64,000 nucleotides of DNA from an uncultured Eubacteriales bacterium (GCA_900544545.1 UQVY01000004.1:1-64000); one strand, 5' to 3'. Positions 7,421-16,608 are shown, numbered from the stretch's first letter. Notes: generated from the sequence alone by a model not told the origin. Numbers and translations are program-made.

Positions 7421-8038
7421 ATGAAGAAGATCATTACGATAGGCAGAGAATTCGGTAGCGGAGGAAGGGAGCTTGGAAAACAGCTTGCGGAAAAGCTCGG
7501 CATAGCTTATTACGATAACGAAATCGTCGAAGAAATCGCGAAGAAGACGTCGCTTTCGGAAAAATACGTAAAAGAAATTCTCGAGACTAAACCGATTTCG
7601 GTGATGCCCGCGGCGGTAGGAAGAACGTTTTTCGTTCCGGTGGATTACCATACGAACGTAAGTCTTGAAATCTTTAACGCGCAGAGCCACGTTATCAGAG
7701 AGATGGCGGCGAAAAGCGAATGCGTTATCGTCGGAAGATGTGCGGATTACATACTTAAAGACGCGGAGCCTTTCAGAATTTTCGTTTATGCGGATATGGA
7801 TTATAAGATGGCGAGATGCCGCGCGCGCGCTCACGAAGGAGAAGATCTTTCCGATAAGAGGCTCAAAAAAGACATTATGGCGGTCGATAAAGCGAGAGCG
7901 CAGTATTACGAATTCTATACCGGGCAGACTTGGGGCAATAAGCTCAATTACGATATCTGCGTGAATACTACGAATTCCGAGATTTCAGTAGTAGTAGACG
8001 CGCTTGCGAAGATGTTTGTGGAATCGCAGAAGAATTAG
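7421..8038 (+). CDS. Cytidylate-kinase-like family protein
   Basis: 205-aa P-loop protein of the cytidylate-kinase-like group. The N-terminal loop GREFGSGGRELG (8-19) and the phrase GIAYYDNEIVEEIA are typical. Later VGRCADYIL and the arginine-rich MARCRARAHEGE match the lid region. These proteins differ from true Cmk and their substrate is not settled; nucleoside monophosphate phosphorylation is a reasonable guess. Strong GGAGG upstream. Paired with rluB in one unit that ends at the following terminator. Confidence 0.85.
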   Translation: MKKIITIGREFGSGGRELGKQLAEKLGIAYYDNEIVEEIAKKTSLSEKYVKEILETKPISVMPAAVGRTFFVPVDYHTNVSLEIFNAQSHVIREMAAKSECVIVGRCADYILKDAEPFRIFVYADMDYKMARCRARAHEGEDLSDKRLKKDIMAVDKARAQYYEFYTGQTWGNKLNYDICVNTTNSEISVVVDALAKMFVESQKN

Positions 8039-8111
8039 GCTTTTTCCGAAAAAATCGGAAGCGGTTGCGGACTTCGTGAAAACTGAGTCCGGATTAAAGA
8101 TTTTAAATTAA

Positions 8112-8142
8112 AAAGAAACGGTTCTTACCGTTTCTTTTTTTG
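8112..8142. terminator. Bidirectional terminator between the kinase-like gene and thiN
   Basis: AGAAACGG (8114-8121) pairs with CCGTTTCT (8128-8135), followed by a T-run on the plus strand and, read in reverse, also by a T-rich run, so it serves both converging units. Confidence 0.8.
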
Positions 8143-8200
8143 TTTTGGAGAATAATCTTCGGTTTCATTCCGAATCCGTATTCGATTTGAGGAACGGGTT

Positions 8201-8920
8201 TCAGTCTTTGCCGAAAACAAAATCGTTCCGGTCGAATCGGTCTTTTTCGACAATCACGCATAAAACGCCGCTTTTAACGGAAACCGAACATTCTTTAAGG
8301 AAGGTATTGCTTATTCCGAGCGGAAAAAGATTTGTGAGCGAATGGTCGTCGAGCAGATATTCCGTGCCTTTTTCGGTTACGCTCGTAGAAACGTCCGAAA
8401 GAGAAAAGACGGAAAAAGTCGTTTTCAAACCGGTTTTCATAATTACCGAATTCATAGGTCGGGAAATCTTTACGGCTTTTCCGTTCATACCGGGGATTTT
8501 TCCGCAAAATGCGCGGTCTTTTGAAGTAAGAACGAAAACGATTTCGTCGTTTCCTATCGCAAAAGCCCTTTTCCCGAGAGCCGAAAGCATAGCAAGCGTC
8601 TGAATATTGGCGAAAGTATGGTCGCTTCTTCCGCCTATCGTCCCGTAAAGCACGAACGTATCGCAATTCCGCGAAAGACCTTCCGTAACCGCGATATACG
8701 AGTCCGTATAGTCTTTCTTCGTCGGGAAAATCTCTATGCCCGCAGCGTCGGGAACGTATCCCAGCGAGTCGAAATCTCCGAGAATAAGGTCCGGCTTAAT
8801 TCCGAATTTTTCCGTGACGGCTAAGCCTCCGTCGGCTGCGATAACGAAGTCGCCTTCTTTTATGACGGGTTTTGCGCCCGCGTAGTCGAGCGCGCCGAAA
8901 ATAACGCAAGTTTCGGGCAT
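8201..8920 (-). CDS. thiN: Thiamine pyrophosphokinase
   Basis: Transfers pyrophosphate from ATP to thiamine to make thiamine diphosphate. The 239-aa product shows the family pattern: CVIFGALDYAG at the N-terminus, AADGG, then DLILGDFDSLG (ATP/metal-binding Asp residues near 46-54) and KKDYTDSYIAV. A second domain with GGRSDHTFANIQTL binds thiamine. It stands alone here, without the rsgA-rpe genes that often precede it in Bacillota. The GGAGG sits about 13 nt above the ATG, rather far, but no better start is seen. Confidence 0.92.
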   Translation of the reverse strand: MPETCVIFGALDYAGAKPVIKEGDFVIAADGGLAVTEKFGIKPDLILGDFDSLGYVPDAAGIEIFPTKKDYTDSYIAVTEGLSRNCDTFVLYGTIGGRSDHTFANIQTLAMLSALGKRAFAIGNDEIVFVLTSKDRAFCGKIPGMNGKAVKISRPMNSVIMKTGLKTTFSVFSLSDVSTSVTEKGTEYLLDDHSLTNLFPLGISNTFLKECSVSVKSGVLCVIVEKDRFDRNDFVFGKD

Positions 8921-9009
8921 ACTTTTTGAAAAACCTCCGCAAAAACAGATTTATATAGTTCCATATCTCAAATAATATAGCACATATTTGCGTATTTTTC
9001 AAGTAAAAC

Positions 9010-9038
9010 TTGACATTTCCGAAGAAGTGGTATATACT
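9010..9038 (+). promoter_or_regulatory. Promoter of acetoacetyl-CoA synthetase gene
   Basis: TTGACA (9010-9015), 17-bp spacer, TATACT (9033-9038): near-perfect. It rules out the longer reading frame that would begin inside the promoter. Confidence 0.8.
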
Positions 9039-9117
9039 TGTTTTGCATCGAAAGGCGGAGGCTCACTTCCGTCGCGACGAAAAAGAAATCAATATAAAAC
9101 CGTATATGGAGAAAGAT

Positions 9118-11076
9118 ATGCACGACTTACTTTGGACACCGTCGGAAGAAAGAATCAAAAAGACGGAAATGTATGCGTTTATGCAGTATGTTAACGAAAA
9201 GAAAGGACTCGAGCTTAAAAACTATCGCGAGCTTTACGACTTTTCTATAGAGCGCGGCGAAGAATTCTGGGACCTTCTCTGGAAATTCCTCGGAATAATT
9301 TCTACGCCTTACAAAAAGGTTGTGGACGATATTAAAAAAATGCCCGGAGCGGATTGGTTTATCGGAGCTAAACTCAATTATGCGGAAAATATGCTCAGAT
9401 TCTCAGGCGATAAGGAAGCTATCGTATTCATCGGCGAGAATTCCGTAAGAAAGAGCATTACCCGCGACGAACTCAGGAACGAAGTTATCCGTCTTGCAAA
9501 GGCTTTCCGCAAGGAAGGCGTAGGAGCGGGCGACAGAGTTTGCGGATATATGCCCAACACGGCCGAAACCGTTATCGCTATGCTTGCTACTACGGCTCTC
9601 GGAGCTACCTGGTGTTCCTGCGCGACGGATATAGGTACGGGCGCGGCTATCGACAGGCTCGGTCAGGTCGAACCCAAGATTCTCGTTACAACCGACGGCT
9701 ATTATTATAAGGGCAAGGTCTTCGACGTTACCGCTAACGTTAAAATCATCGCGGAAGGTATTCCTTCCTTGAAGAGAGTAGTGGTTTCGCATTACGCAGG
9801 CGACGAGAATAAGGCTCTGGATATCGAGAACGCCGTTCGTTGGAACGAATATATCGAAAAGGAAGACGACCGCGACTTCGAATTCGTCAAGGTTGACGCG
9901 CACGATCCTCTCGTGGTTATGTTCAGCTCCGGAACGACCGGAAAGCCCAAATGTATGGTTCAGTCGGTCGGCGGTATTCTTATCAACCAGCTCAAGGAAC
10001 TCGTTCTTCATCACGATATAAAGGAGGGCGACAGACTTCTTTATATAACGACCTGCAGTTGGATGATGTGGAACTGGCAGGCTTCGGCTCTCGGCGCGGG
10101 CGCAACGATTATTCTTTACGACGGAAATCCTTCTTATCCCGATACTTCCGCAATCTGGCATATCCTCAAAAAAGAAAACGTAACCGTGTTCGGTCTTTCC
10201 GCAAGCTATATTCATTCCCTTCACGCGTCCGGTTTCTCTCCTAAAAAAGAAGTCGGCGAGCTTCCTTGTCTTAAATGTATTTCACAGACAGGCTCGGCTC
10301 TCTCGGACGAAGGCTTCAAGTACGTCTATCAGGAAATCAAGAGCGACCTTCATTTCAGCTCCATTGCGGGCGGTACGGATATTAACGGCTGCTTTGCTTC
10401 GGGTAATCCCATAAGCCCCGTTTATTCCAACGAACTTCAGGCTCCCGGTCTCGGTATGGCTATAGACTGTTTCGATATCGACGGAAAGCCGATAAGAGAC
10501 GTTCAGGGCGAGCTCGTCTGCAAACAGGCGGCTCCGTCTATGCCTTTGAGATTCTGGAACGATCCTACGGGCGAAAGATACCATAACGCATACTTTACTA
10601 TGTTCCCCGGAATCTGGCAGCACGGAGATTACGTCGTTATCAGCAGCGAAACGGGCGGAATCACCTTCTACGGAAGAAGCGACAGCGTTCTTAAACCCTC
10701 GGGCGTCCGTATCGGTACTGCGGAAATTTATAATCAGGTCGCTAAGGTTCAGGCTGTTTCGGATTGCATAGCCATCGGTCAGAATTATCACGACGACCAG
10801 AGAATCATTCTTTTCGTTACGATGAAGGACGGCTATACGCTTACCGACGAAATCAAGAAAGAGATTAAGACGACTCTCAGGGTAAACGCTTCGCCCAGAC
10901 ACGTTCCCGCTTTGATTTTTGCGGTGCCGGACATTCCGAGAACGCTTAACGGAAAAAAGGTCGAAAGTGCGGTTACCAATATCGTCAACGGAAGAGCCGT
11001 TACGAACAGAGACGCTCTGAGTAATCCCGATTCGCTCGATTATTTCGAAGAGCTTCTTCCCGAACTTAAAAAGTAA
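9118..11076 (+). CDS. Acetoacetyl-CoA synthetase (acetoacetate-CoA ligase)
   Basis: Activates acetoacetate (or a similar short acid) to its CoA ester with ATP via an acyl-AMP. Member of the ANL superfamily: the N-terminal ACAS region begins with LLWTPSEERI, the AMP-binding core MFSSGTTGKPKCMV is at about 267-280, and the C-terminal domain has KPSGVRIGTAEIYN and RTLNGKKVE with the catalytic Lys. 652 aa fits acetoacetyl-CoA synthetases (about 650). The ATG at 9118 has GGAG 6 nt upstream; the upstream in-frame extension overlaps the promoter. Single-gene unit, so a role in ketone-body, leucine or polyhydroxybutyrate-type metabolism cannot be told from context. Confidence 0.88.
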   Translation: MHDLLWTPSEERIKKTEMYAFMQYVNEKKGLELKNYRELYDFSIERGEEFWDLLWKFLGIISTPYKKVVDDIKKMPGADWFIGAKLNYAENMLRFSGDKEAIVFIGENSVRKSITRDELRNEVIRLAKAFRKEGVGAGDRVCGYMPNTAETVIAMLATTALGATWCSCATDIGTGAAIDRLGQVEPKILVTTDGYYYKGKVFDVTANVKIIAEGIPSLKRVVVSHYAGDENKALDIENAVRWNEYIEKEDDRDFEFVKVDAHDPLVVMFSSGTTGKPKCMVQSVGGILINQLKELVLHHDIKEGDRLLYITTCSWMMWNWQASALGAGATIILYDGNPSYPDTSAIWHILKKENVTVFGLSASYIHSLHASGFSPKKEVGELPCLKCISQTGSALSDEGFKYVYQEIKSDLHFSSIAGGTDINGCFASGNPISPVYSNELQAPGLGMAIDCFDIDGKPIRDVQGELVCKQAAPSMPLRFWNDPTGERYHNAYFTMFPGIWQHGDYVVISSETGGITFYGRSDSVLKPSGVRIGTAEIYNQVAKVQAVSDCIAIGQNYHDDQRIILFVTMKDGYTLTDEIKKEIKTTLRVNASPRHVPALIFAVPDIPRTLNGKKVESAVTNIVNGRAVTNRDALSNPDSLDYFEELLPELKK

Positions 11077-11090
11077 TCCTTTCCATCGGA

Positions 11091-11121
11091 GAAGGCGAGA
11101 GAAAATCTCGTCTTCTTTTTT
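11091..11121 (+). terminator. Terminator after acetoacetyl-CoA synthetase gene
   Basis: GAAGGCGAGA (11091-11100) pairs with TCTCGTCTTC (11106-11115), with one G-T wobble, followed by six T. Confidence 0.8.
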
Positions 11122-11214
11122 ATTTTCGGTCAAAAAACGACCGCCCGAAAAAGGAAAAAACCTAAAATCGACGTTTTCTGCGAAAATGATTCAAAAACTC
11201 GGTAGTCTTTGGTA

Positions 11215-11243
11215 TTGACTTTTTGAAGAAAGGGCGTTATAAT
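11215..11243 (+). promoter_or_regulatory. Promoter of lgt-pncB-divIVA-like operon
   Basis: TTGACT (11215-11220), 17-bp spacer, perfect TATAAT (11238-11243). Confidence 0.8.
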
Positions 11244-11308
11244 TTACGGGAAGACGATCCGAGCCGATAAAAGACTTGGATTTCATTTATAACCAAGGAG
11301 GAAATACG

Positions 11309-12412
11309 GTGAATAATCTTCTCTTGAATCCGGGTATAACCATTTTCGGATTCACTATCTATTATTATGCAATCATCATCGTTTTCGGTATGGCTTTGGC
11401 TATTTTTCTTATGCACTATCTGATGAAGAAAAAAGCTTTGAATCCCGACGATATGTATACTTACGTTCTTATTCTTCTTCCGACCGCGATTTTGTCCGCA
11501 AGGCTTTACTTTTATCTTTTCCCCTATGAAGGACAAACTTCCGACTGGAGTACGTTTTTCCAGTTCAGAAACGGCGGAATAGCCATTTACGGAGGAGTTA
11601 TAGGCGGATTTCTTGCCGTGCTTATAACGAGTCTCTGCAAAAAATACAATACCTTCGACATAACCGATTGTATCACCCCGGGACTTATGCTGGCGCAGGC
11701 TATCGGAAGATGGGGCAACTTCGTAAATCAGGAGGCTTACGGTAATCTCGTTACCGATCCGTCGCTTCAGTGGTTTCCGTATGCCGTTTTCATCGATTCG
11801 AAAAACGCTTGGTATCAGGCGACTTTCTTTTACGAGAGTGCGATAAATCTTATCGGATTCGCGATTCTGATGATTCTTATTTTCAAGTGGAAGGGAATGC
11901 GCAGATTTTTTGCGACGGGATTTTATTTCGTATGGTACGGATTCAACAGACTCTTCGTCGAGAGCCTCAGAAGCGACAGCCTTTACTTTGAATTCTTCGG
12001 AATCAAAACGGGCATAAAGGTTTCCCAGCTCGTTTCGGTCGTGCTTATACTTTTCGGCTGCGTATTGTTTATAATAGCTTACAGGAAGGAGATAAAACGC
12101 GCGTTTCTGAAACTCTTCGGGAAATCTGCCGAAGCCGTCCCCGAGGACTATGTAACGAATATGCGAGCCTTTCCTCTCGAATGGGCTTTGAAGCGTCAGG
12201 AAAAGCTTGCTCTTGCCGCAGAAAGCGCGGATTTGTCGGAAAACGCAGACGCGACCGTCCCGAAATCTGAAAACGATTACGGTACGGACGTTTCCGACGA
12301 CGGAGAAGACAGGACTTACACTTACGATTCGGGTTATAAAGACGGATTCGGATACTCGTCGGGCGGTGAAGATTCTTCTAAAGACGACAACGACAACGAA
12401 AAAAACGATTGA
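11309..12412 (+). CDS. lgt: Prolipoprotein diacylglyceryl transferase
   Basis: Membrane enzyme that moves diacylglycerol from phosphatidylglycerol to the lipobox Cys of prelipoproteins. It has seven or so hydrophobic spans and the hallmark GRWGNFVNQEAYG, with GGIAIYGGVIGG before it. I choose the GTG at 11309 (VNNLLLNPG): AGGAGG lies 6 nt upstream, while the ATG at 11276 has none. The 367-aa product is longer than usual: after the last span (about residue 260) comes a cytoplasmic tail of about 100 residues, first basic, then very rich in Asp, Ser and Gly. The tail is absent from typical Lgt. Confidence 0.93.
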   Translation: MNNLLLNPGITIFGFTIYYYAIIIVFGMALAIFLMHYLMKKKALNPDDMYTYVLILLPTAILSARLYFYLFPYEGQTSDWSTFFQFRNGGIAIYGGVIGGFLAVLITSLCKKYNTFDITDCITPGLMLAQAIGRWGNFVNQEAYGNLVTDPSLQWFPYAVFIDSKNAWYQATFFYESAINLIGFAILMILIFKWKGMRRFFATGFYFVWYGFNRLFVESLRSDSLYFEFFGIKTGIKVSQLVSVVLILFGCVLFIIAYRKEIKRAFLKLFGKSAEAVPEDYVTNMRAFPLEWALKRQEKLALAAESADLSENADATVPKSENDYGTDVSDDGEDRTYTYDSGYKDGFGYSSGGEDSSKDDNDNEKND

Positions 12413-12437
12413 GGCGCGGCTGCGCGGGAGGAACAAA

Positions 12438-13868
12438 ATGGAATTCAAAAGAAATCTGACGCTGCTCACTGATTTTTACGAGCTGACGATGATGAACGGA
12501 TATCTCGAATACGGAATGGCCGATAACGAAGCCGTTTTCGACTTATTTTTCAGAGAAAACGAGGAAAGTGATTTCTGTATAGTCAGCGGACTTCAACAGG
12601 CGATAGAATATGTTAAGAATCTTCATTTCGACGAAGAAGATATAGATTATCTCAGAAAAAGCTGCGGATTCGGCGAGGATTTTCTCGAAAGACTCAGGAA
12701 TTTTAAGTTTACCGGCGATATGTACTCTATGGAAGAGGGTACGATCGTTTATCCGCACGAGCCTATCATAACCATAAAAGCTCCGATTTTCGAAGCTCAG
12801 CTTCTCGAAAGCGCGCTGCTCTGTATTGTCAACTTCGAAACTCTTATAGCCACGAAAGCCAACAGAATCGTCAGAGCCGCGACTCCCGCTTCGGTCGTTG
12901 AATTCGGTTTAAGGCGCGCTCAGGCTCCCGACGCGTCGATTTACGGCGCGAGAGCTGCCGTCGTAGGCGGATGCGACTCTACGAGCAACGTTTTATGTTG
13001 TCAGATGTTCGGCTTCCCGCCCAAGGGAACGCACGCGCACAGCTGGATTATGGCGTTTCCCGACGAATTGTCCGCCTTCAGAGCCTACGCAGACCTTTTC
13101 CCCGACGGTTGTCTGCTTCTTGTGGACACTTACGACACTCTCGGAAGCGGCGTTCCCAACGCAATCAAGGTATTTAACGAGCTTCGCGCAAAGGGACACG
13201 AGCCTGCGGGCATAAGACTCGACAGCGGCGACCTTGCTTATCTTTCGAAACAGGCAAGAACGATGCTCGATAACGCGGGTTTCCCCAAAGCCAAGATATT
13301 CGCGAGCGGAGACCTTGACGAATATACGATTCAGGCACTCAAACTTCAGGGAAGCAGAATAGATATCTACGGCGTAGGAACGTATCTTATCACGAGTCAT
13401 AACAATCCGAGTCTGGGCGGAGTTTATAAGCTTGCAGCGATGGAAGAAAACGGAGTTCTCGTTCCCAAAATGAAGGTCTCGGATAACCCCGTTAAAATCA
13501 CCAATCCCGGATTTAAAAAGGTCGTCAGAATCTTCTCCGCAAAAGAAAACAAAGCTGAAGCCGATCTTATCTGTCTCAGAGATGAAGTTATCGACGAAAG
13601 CAAGCCCTTAACCGTTACGCACCCGACCGAAAGATGGAAGAAGAAGGAATTTACCGATTATTATACGGTAGAGCTTCAGAAGCAGATTTTCAGAAGAGGC
13701 GAACTCGTTTACAAGCTTCCGACTATGGATGAGATCATTAAGAAGACCAGGACCAATCTTAACGGATTCTGGGAAGAATATACGAGGCTCTTGCGTCCGC
13801 AGACCTATAAAGTCGACCTCAGCGACGAATTATACGAACTCAAGCATAAGATGCTTAAAACGGAGTAA
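12438..13868 (+). CDS. pncB: Nicotinate phosphoribosyltransferase
   Basis: Makes nicotinate mononucleotide from nicotinate and PRPP, the salvage entry to NAD. The 476-aa product begins RNLTLLTDFYELTMMNGY, the usual N-terminus of this family. It has GTHAHSWIMAF with the regulatory His, RLDSGDLAYLSK, and GVGTYL at the phosphate site. The ATG at 12438 with GGAGG upstream is chosen over a much longer frame that overlaps the lgt tail. Second gene of the lgt unit. Confidence 0.93.
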   Translation: MEFKRNLTLLTDFYELTMMNGYLEYGMADNEAVFDLFFRENEESDFCIVSGLQQAIEYVKNLHFDEEDIDYLRKSCGFGEDFLERLRNFKFTGDMYSMEEGTIVYPHEPIITIKAPIFEAQLLESALLCIVNFETLIATKANRIVRAATPASVVEFGLRRAQAPDASIYGARAAVVGGCDSTSNVLCCQMFGFPPKGTHAHSWIMAFPDELSAFRAYADLFPDGCLLLVDTYDTLGSGVPNAIKVFNELRAKGHEPAGIRLDSGDLAYLSKQARTMLDNAGFPKAKIFASGDLDEYTIQALKLQGSRIDIYGVGTYLITSHNNPSLGGVYKLAAMEENGVLVPKMKVSDNPVKITNPGFKKVVRIFSAKENKAEADLICLRDEVIDESKPLTVTHPTERWKKKEFTDYYTVELQKQIFRRGELVYKLPTMDEIIKKTRTNLNGFWEEYTRLLRPQTYKVDLSDELYELKHKMLKTE

Positions 13869-13870
13869 TT

Positions 13871-14497
13871 ATGGAAGCGAAACCCAATCTGAAGAAATTT
13901 CGGCTTACGTTCAGAGGTTACGACGTGGACGAAGTCGACGCTTATATTGAAAAGACCGAGAAGCTCGAAGAATCCCTGAACGAGCAGAAAGCAAGGATAT
14001 TCGAACTCCTCGATCAGAACGAGAAACTCAGAAAAGAAGCGGAGGAGCTTCGCCGTAAACAGGACAACATATCCTCCGCGTTGCTTGAAGCCACGAAAAA
14101 AGCCGACCAGATCGTTTCCGAAGCAAAAGGACTTGCAGACGCGGAAATCGAAAGAGTGAGGCTCTTCAGATCGAAATGGGAATATTTTGCCGAAAAAATG
14201 CTCAGCGAGCTTGCTCCGAGGCAGAAGCTTCTTTACGAAAAACTTTCGCGCCGTATCGACGAAACTTTGAATAAATTCTGCCGTGAGACTGCAGAAAACG
14301 ACTCCCGCGCGAGCGGATTCGAAGAAGCCGAAAACAAAGTGGACAAGCTTAAATCCGATGCGAACGAAACTCTGCGTCTTGTTGAGGCTGCGGAAAAGTC
14401 TGCGGACGAGGGCGGAAAAGTCGTTCACGCAATTGAGCTTGACGAGGTTTACAACACGACAGAGAGTCTCGAGGACCTTCTCAGCGAATTGGGTTGA
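13871..14497 (+). CDS. DivIVA-domain coiled-coil protein
   Basis: 208-aa soluble protein. The start KKFRLTFRGYDVDEVDAYIE is the short DivIVA/GpsB-type membrane-curvature motif. It is followed by a coiled coil (about residues 25-95), a helical middle (RQKLLYEKLSRRIDETL) and a second coiled-coil stretch near 150-180. Proteins of this kind mark poles or septa, or organise cell-wall synthesis. It is two bases after pncB, so co-transcribed; the metabolic link is unclear. The name divIVA is not assigned because the usual ylm neighbours are absent. Confidence 0.75.
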   Translation: MEAKPNLKKFRLTFRGYDVDEVDAYIEKTEKLEESLNEQKARIFELLDQNEKLRKEAEELRRKQDNISSALLEATKKADQIVSEAKGLADAEIERVRLFRSKWEYFAEKMLSELAPRQKLLYEKLSRRIDETLNKFCRETAENDSRASGFEEAENKVDKLKSDANETLRLVEAAEKSADEGGKVVHAIELDEVYNTTESLEDLLSELG

Positions 14498-14536
14498 ACC
14501 TCCGACCGCAGCTCTTATAAATTTTGATTTTTAACG

Positions 14537-14572
14537 AAAAAGCCCGAAGAAACCATATTTTTCGGGCTTTTT
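14537..14572. terminator. Bidirectional terminator
   Basis: AGCCCGAA (14541-14548) pairs with TTCGGGCT (14561-14568), with an A-run before and a T-run after. It ends the lgt unit and, read in reverse, the PAP2 gene. Confidence 0.8.
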
Positions 14573-14611
14573 TATTGTTTTGATTATATCCGATTCCGGC
14601 AAATCAGTTTT

Positions 14612-15523
14612 TCAGGCTTTGTTCCCGAGTTTCTTTCTGCCCGAAATCCGACTTATGAATCCGAACGACATCGGATAGATCACGGCGACGATAACGAAAA
14701 GAATCGTGTAACGAAGGAGTTTCAGCCAGTTAGCCGCAAAGCCTTCGGTCGCTATAAGCGAGAAAATCGCCTTTAATCCGAACTGAACCGCAACGAGAAC
14801 GGCTGCCCCGAAAATCGTCCTTAAAATCGTCTCCGAAGCGCTTTCGGCGTCCTTGAAATTGACGAACCGCCTCTCGATTTTTACGCCGACTATCATTCCC
14901 AAAGACATTCCGTAGCTTGCAAAGAGGTCGCTCTGAGTATTGGCGAAATAATCGGCGAAAAACGGAAGAAACAGGAAGGGCAGCGGAATGGCAAGAAGCG
15001 CGACGATAAAAGCCTTTTCGTGTTTTTCGGCAAGTTTCGGGAGCGTAAACGCGCACAAAACGCCTATCGCCGCTCCGATTATCACGTCGGTGGGATAATG
15101 CGCGCCGAGGTAATTTCTCGACAGCATAACGAGAACCGTAAGAACCGCCGCGATCGCGTAAAGGAAGGCTTTTCTGAAATATTCCGCCAGCGAGAAGTAG
15201 AGCAACGCGCCGTTTTGCGAATGTCCGCTCGGAAAGCTGAAACCGCTCACATTCTTGAGATTTCTGATTTCGTCCGAAGCCGCCCACGGCCGCGGTCTTT
15301 GAATTATATTCTTGACTACGGAATTTAAAGCGCACGAAGCGCAAGCCGCAAGTCCTAACCGTACGGCTGCTTTTTTGTCTATCGACCAATAAAACAGGCA
15401 GAAAATCCCCGCCATAAACAAATCTTCGCCGAAAAACGTAAAGAATCGGTTGATATAGTAAACAATCGAGCCTTGCTGCCCGAGACTTTGAAGCCAGACT
15501 ATAAAATCTATTTCCCAGGGCAT
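14612..15523 (-). CDS. PAP2-family membrane phosphatase
   Basis: Integral membrane lipid phosphatase, possibly acting on undecaprenyl diphosphate or phosphatidic acid. The 303-aa product has six or more spans and the three PAP2 motifs: KNIIQRPRPWA, PSGHSQNG (catalytic His) and RNYLGAHYPTDV. The C-terminal third adds four further hydrophobic segments past the phosphatase core. A good ribosome site (AAGGAGG) is seen on the minus strand. It lies downstream of rpmB on the same strand, but a terminator separates them. The substrate cannot be told from the sequence. Confidence 0.85.
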   Translation of the reverse strand: MPWEIDFIVWLQSLGQQGSIVYYINRFFTFFGEDLFMAGIFCLFYWSIDKKAAVRLGLAACASCALNSVVKNIIQRPRPWAASDEIRNLKNVSGFSFPSGHSQNGALLYFSLAEYFRKAFLYAIAAVLTVLVMLSRNYLGAHYPTDVIIGAAIGVLCAFTLPKLAEKHEKAFIVALLAIPLPFLFLPFFADYFANTQSDLFASYGMSLGMIVGVKIERRFVNFKDAESASETILRTIFGAAVLVAVQFGLKAIFSLIATEGFAANWLKLLRYTILFVIVAVIYPMSFGFISRISGRKKLGNKA

Positions 15524-15574
15524 AAAAACCTCCTTATTCCGACCGTTATTGTGTGCAAAAAAACGCCGGATATG

Positions 15575-15603
15575 AAAAACGCCCTGCCGAAAAAGGCAAG
15601 GCG
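15575..15603 (-). terminator. Terminator of rpmB
   Basis: Read on the minus strand, CGCCTTGCC pairs with GGCAGGGCG (one G-T wobble) around a TTTTTC loop and is followed by five T. Confidence 0.75.
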
Positions 15604-15619
15604 CGTAAAAGTCGATAAG

Positions 15620-15808
15620 TTATCTTGCAGCTTTGTGGGCAGTTCTCAGGCAGCGAGTACAAACGTATTCGTTCGTCTGTTTACCGTTGATCTCGATTCT
15701 TACCTTCTGCACGTTAGCACTCCAAGTATGGGGAGTTCTTCTGTTCGAGTGGCTGACTCTGTTGCCTGCCATTTTGCTTTTACCGCAGATAGCGCAAACT
15801 CTTGACAT
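15620..15808 (-). CDS. rpmB: 50S ribosomal protein L28
   Basis: 62-aa large-subunit protein. It has the family order: CAICGKSKMAGNRVSHSNRRTPH, then WSANVQKVRI and a C-terminal basic helix. It keeps a CxxC pair at the N-terminus (CAIC) and CTRC at about 54-57, so this is the zinc-binding form. Ribosome site AGGAGG. The divergent arrangement rpmB / asp23-fakA is the same as rpmB / yloU-yloV in Bacillus subtilis. Confidence 0.97.
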   Translation of the reverse strand: MSRVCAICGKSKMAGNRVSHSNRRTPHTWSANVQKVRIEINGKQTNEYVCTRCLRTAHKAAR

Positions 15809-15850
15809 CTTTTAACACCTCCTGTACGAACCGTCTTATTCAGCCTATGT

Positions 15851-15879
15851 ATTGTACCACTTTTTCTCGGTTTTGGCAA
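15851..15879 (-). promoter_or_regulatory. Promoter of rpmB
   Basis: On the minus strand TTGCCA (15879-15874), 17-bp spacer, TACAAT (15856-15851). Confidence 0.65.
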
Positions 15880-16579
15880 TCGTTTTTACCACTCTTTTAG
15901 GAGCTTTTTTAAGTTTTTGCGGCTCCGCGGCGGCTTTTGAACGGCAAACGGAGCGGGGCGGAAATCTTTTTGGATTTGCATTCCGAAAAGCCGACCGTAT
16001 TTATACTAACCTCGATTTTGTCTTTGATAACAATAAACGAATCAATTTAAAACAAAGAAGCTTTTATTTTCTTCGCAAAATTCAAGTCCAAATCGCATAA
16101 AAATAAAACTATTTAATTAAAATATATTTGCTCTTTTTGTAAATTAAATTCCGACATATTTTATACGAGGAAATTTGTCTTTTATCATAATTTAAGTGTA
16201 ATTTACGAGATAGAATTATATATTATCTGTGTTTAAAGTATAATTGTCGGCAGTAATAAAATTAAAAAACGATGGATAAATTGTGGAAGAATCTGTTTTT
16301 CAAGAGAAAATTCTGTGTGCATTTTTATTCACGGATTATAAGTTTTTAAAATCCGATTTTCGGTTTTTTTAAGGTTATCCGTCTTTAAAAATGCGTTTTT
16401 TTCGAGAAAATTAATTTAAATGTAATTATTTGAGTATAAAACTTACGACAGATGTATATATACAGTATTGTATACGCATTTTTGGCTGATTTTATAAATC
16501 ATACGTTCTATAAACGCCTTAAAAACTGACTAAAGCGTTCAAAAATTATCGGCTTTTTGTTGATGATAACGGAAATCAG
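15880..16579. other. AT-rich 0.7 kb intergenic region without a gene
   Basis: Between the rpmB and asp23 promoters I see no frame with codon use or a ribosome site like the neighbours. From about 16080 to 16560 the DNA is markedly richer in A and T than the rest of the window, with many runs such as TTAATT and several short TTTTT/AAAAA tracts. No clear RNA gene, tandem repeat or long hairpin was found. It could hold a small RNA, a regulatory region, or decayed sequence. Confidence 0.5.
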
Positions 16580-16608
16580 TTGTAAATATGCTTCGAATGC
16601 TGTATAAT
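16580..16608 (+). promoter_or_regulatory. Promoter of asp23-fakA unit
   Basis: TTGTAA (16580-16585), 17-bp spacer, perfect TATAAT (16603-16608). Confidence 0.65.

Noticed and set aside
15852..16100. 82-codon plus-strand frame after rpmB
   Set aside because: No ribosome site, overlaps the rpmB promoter, and its composition is unlike real genes here.
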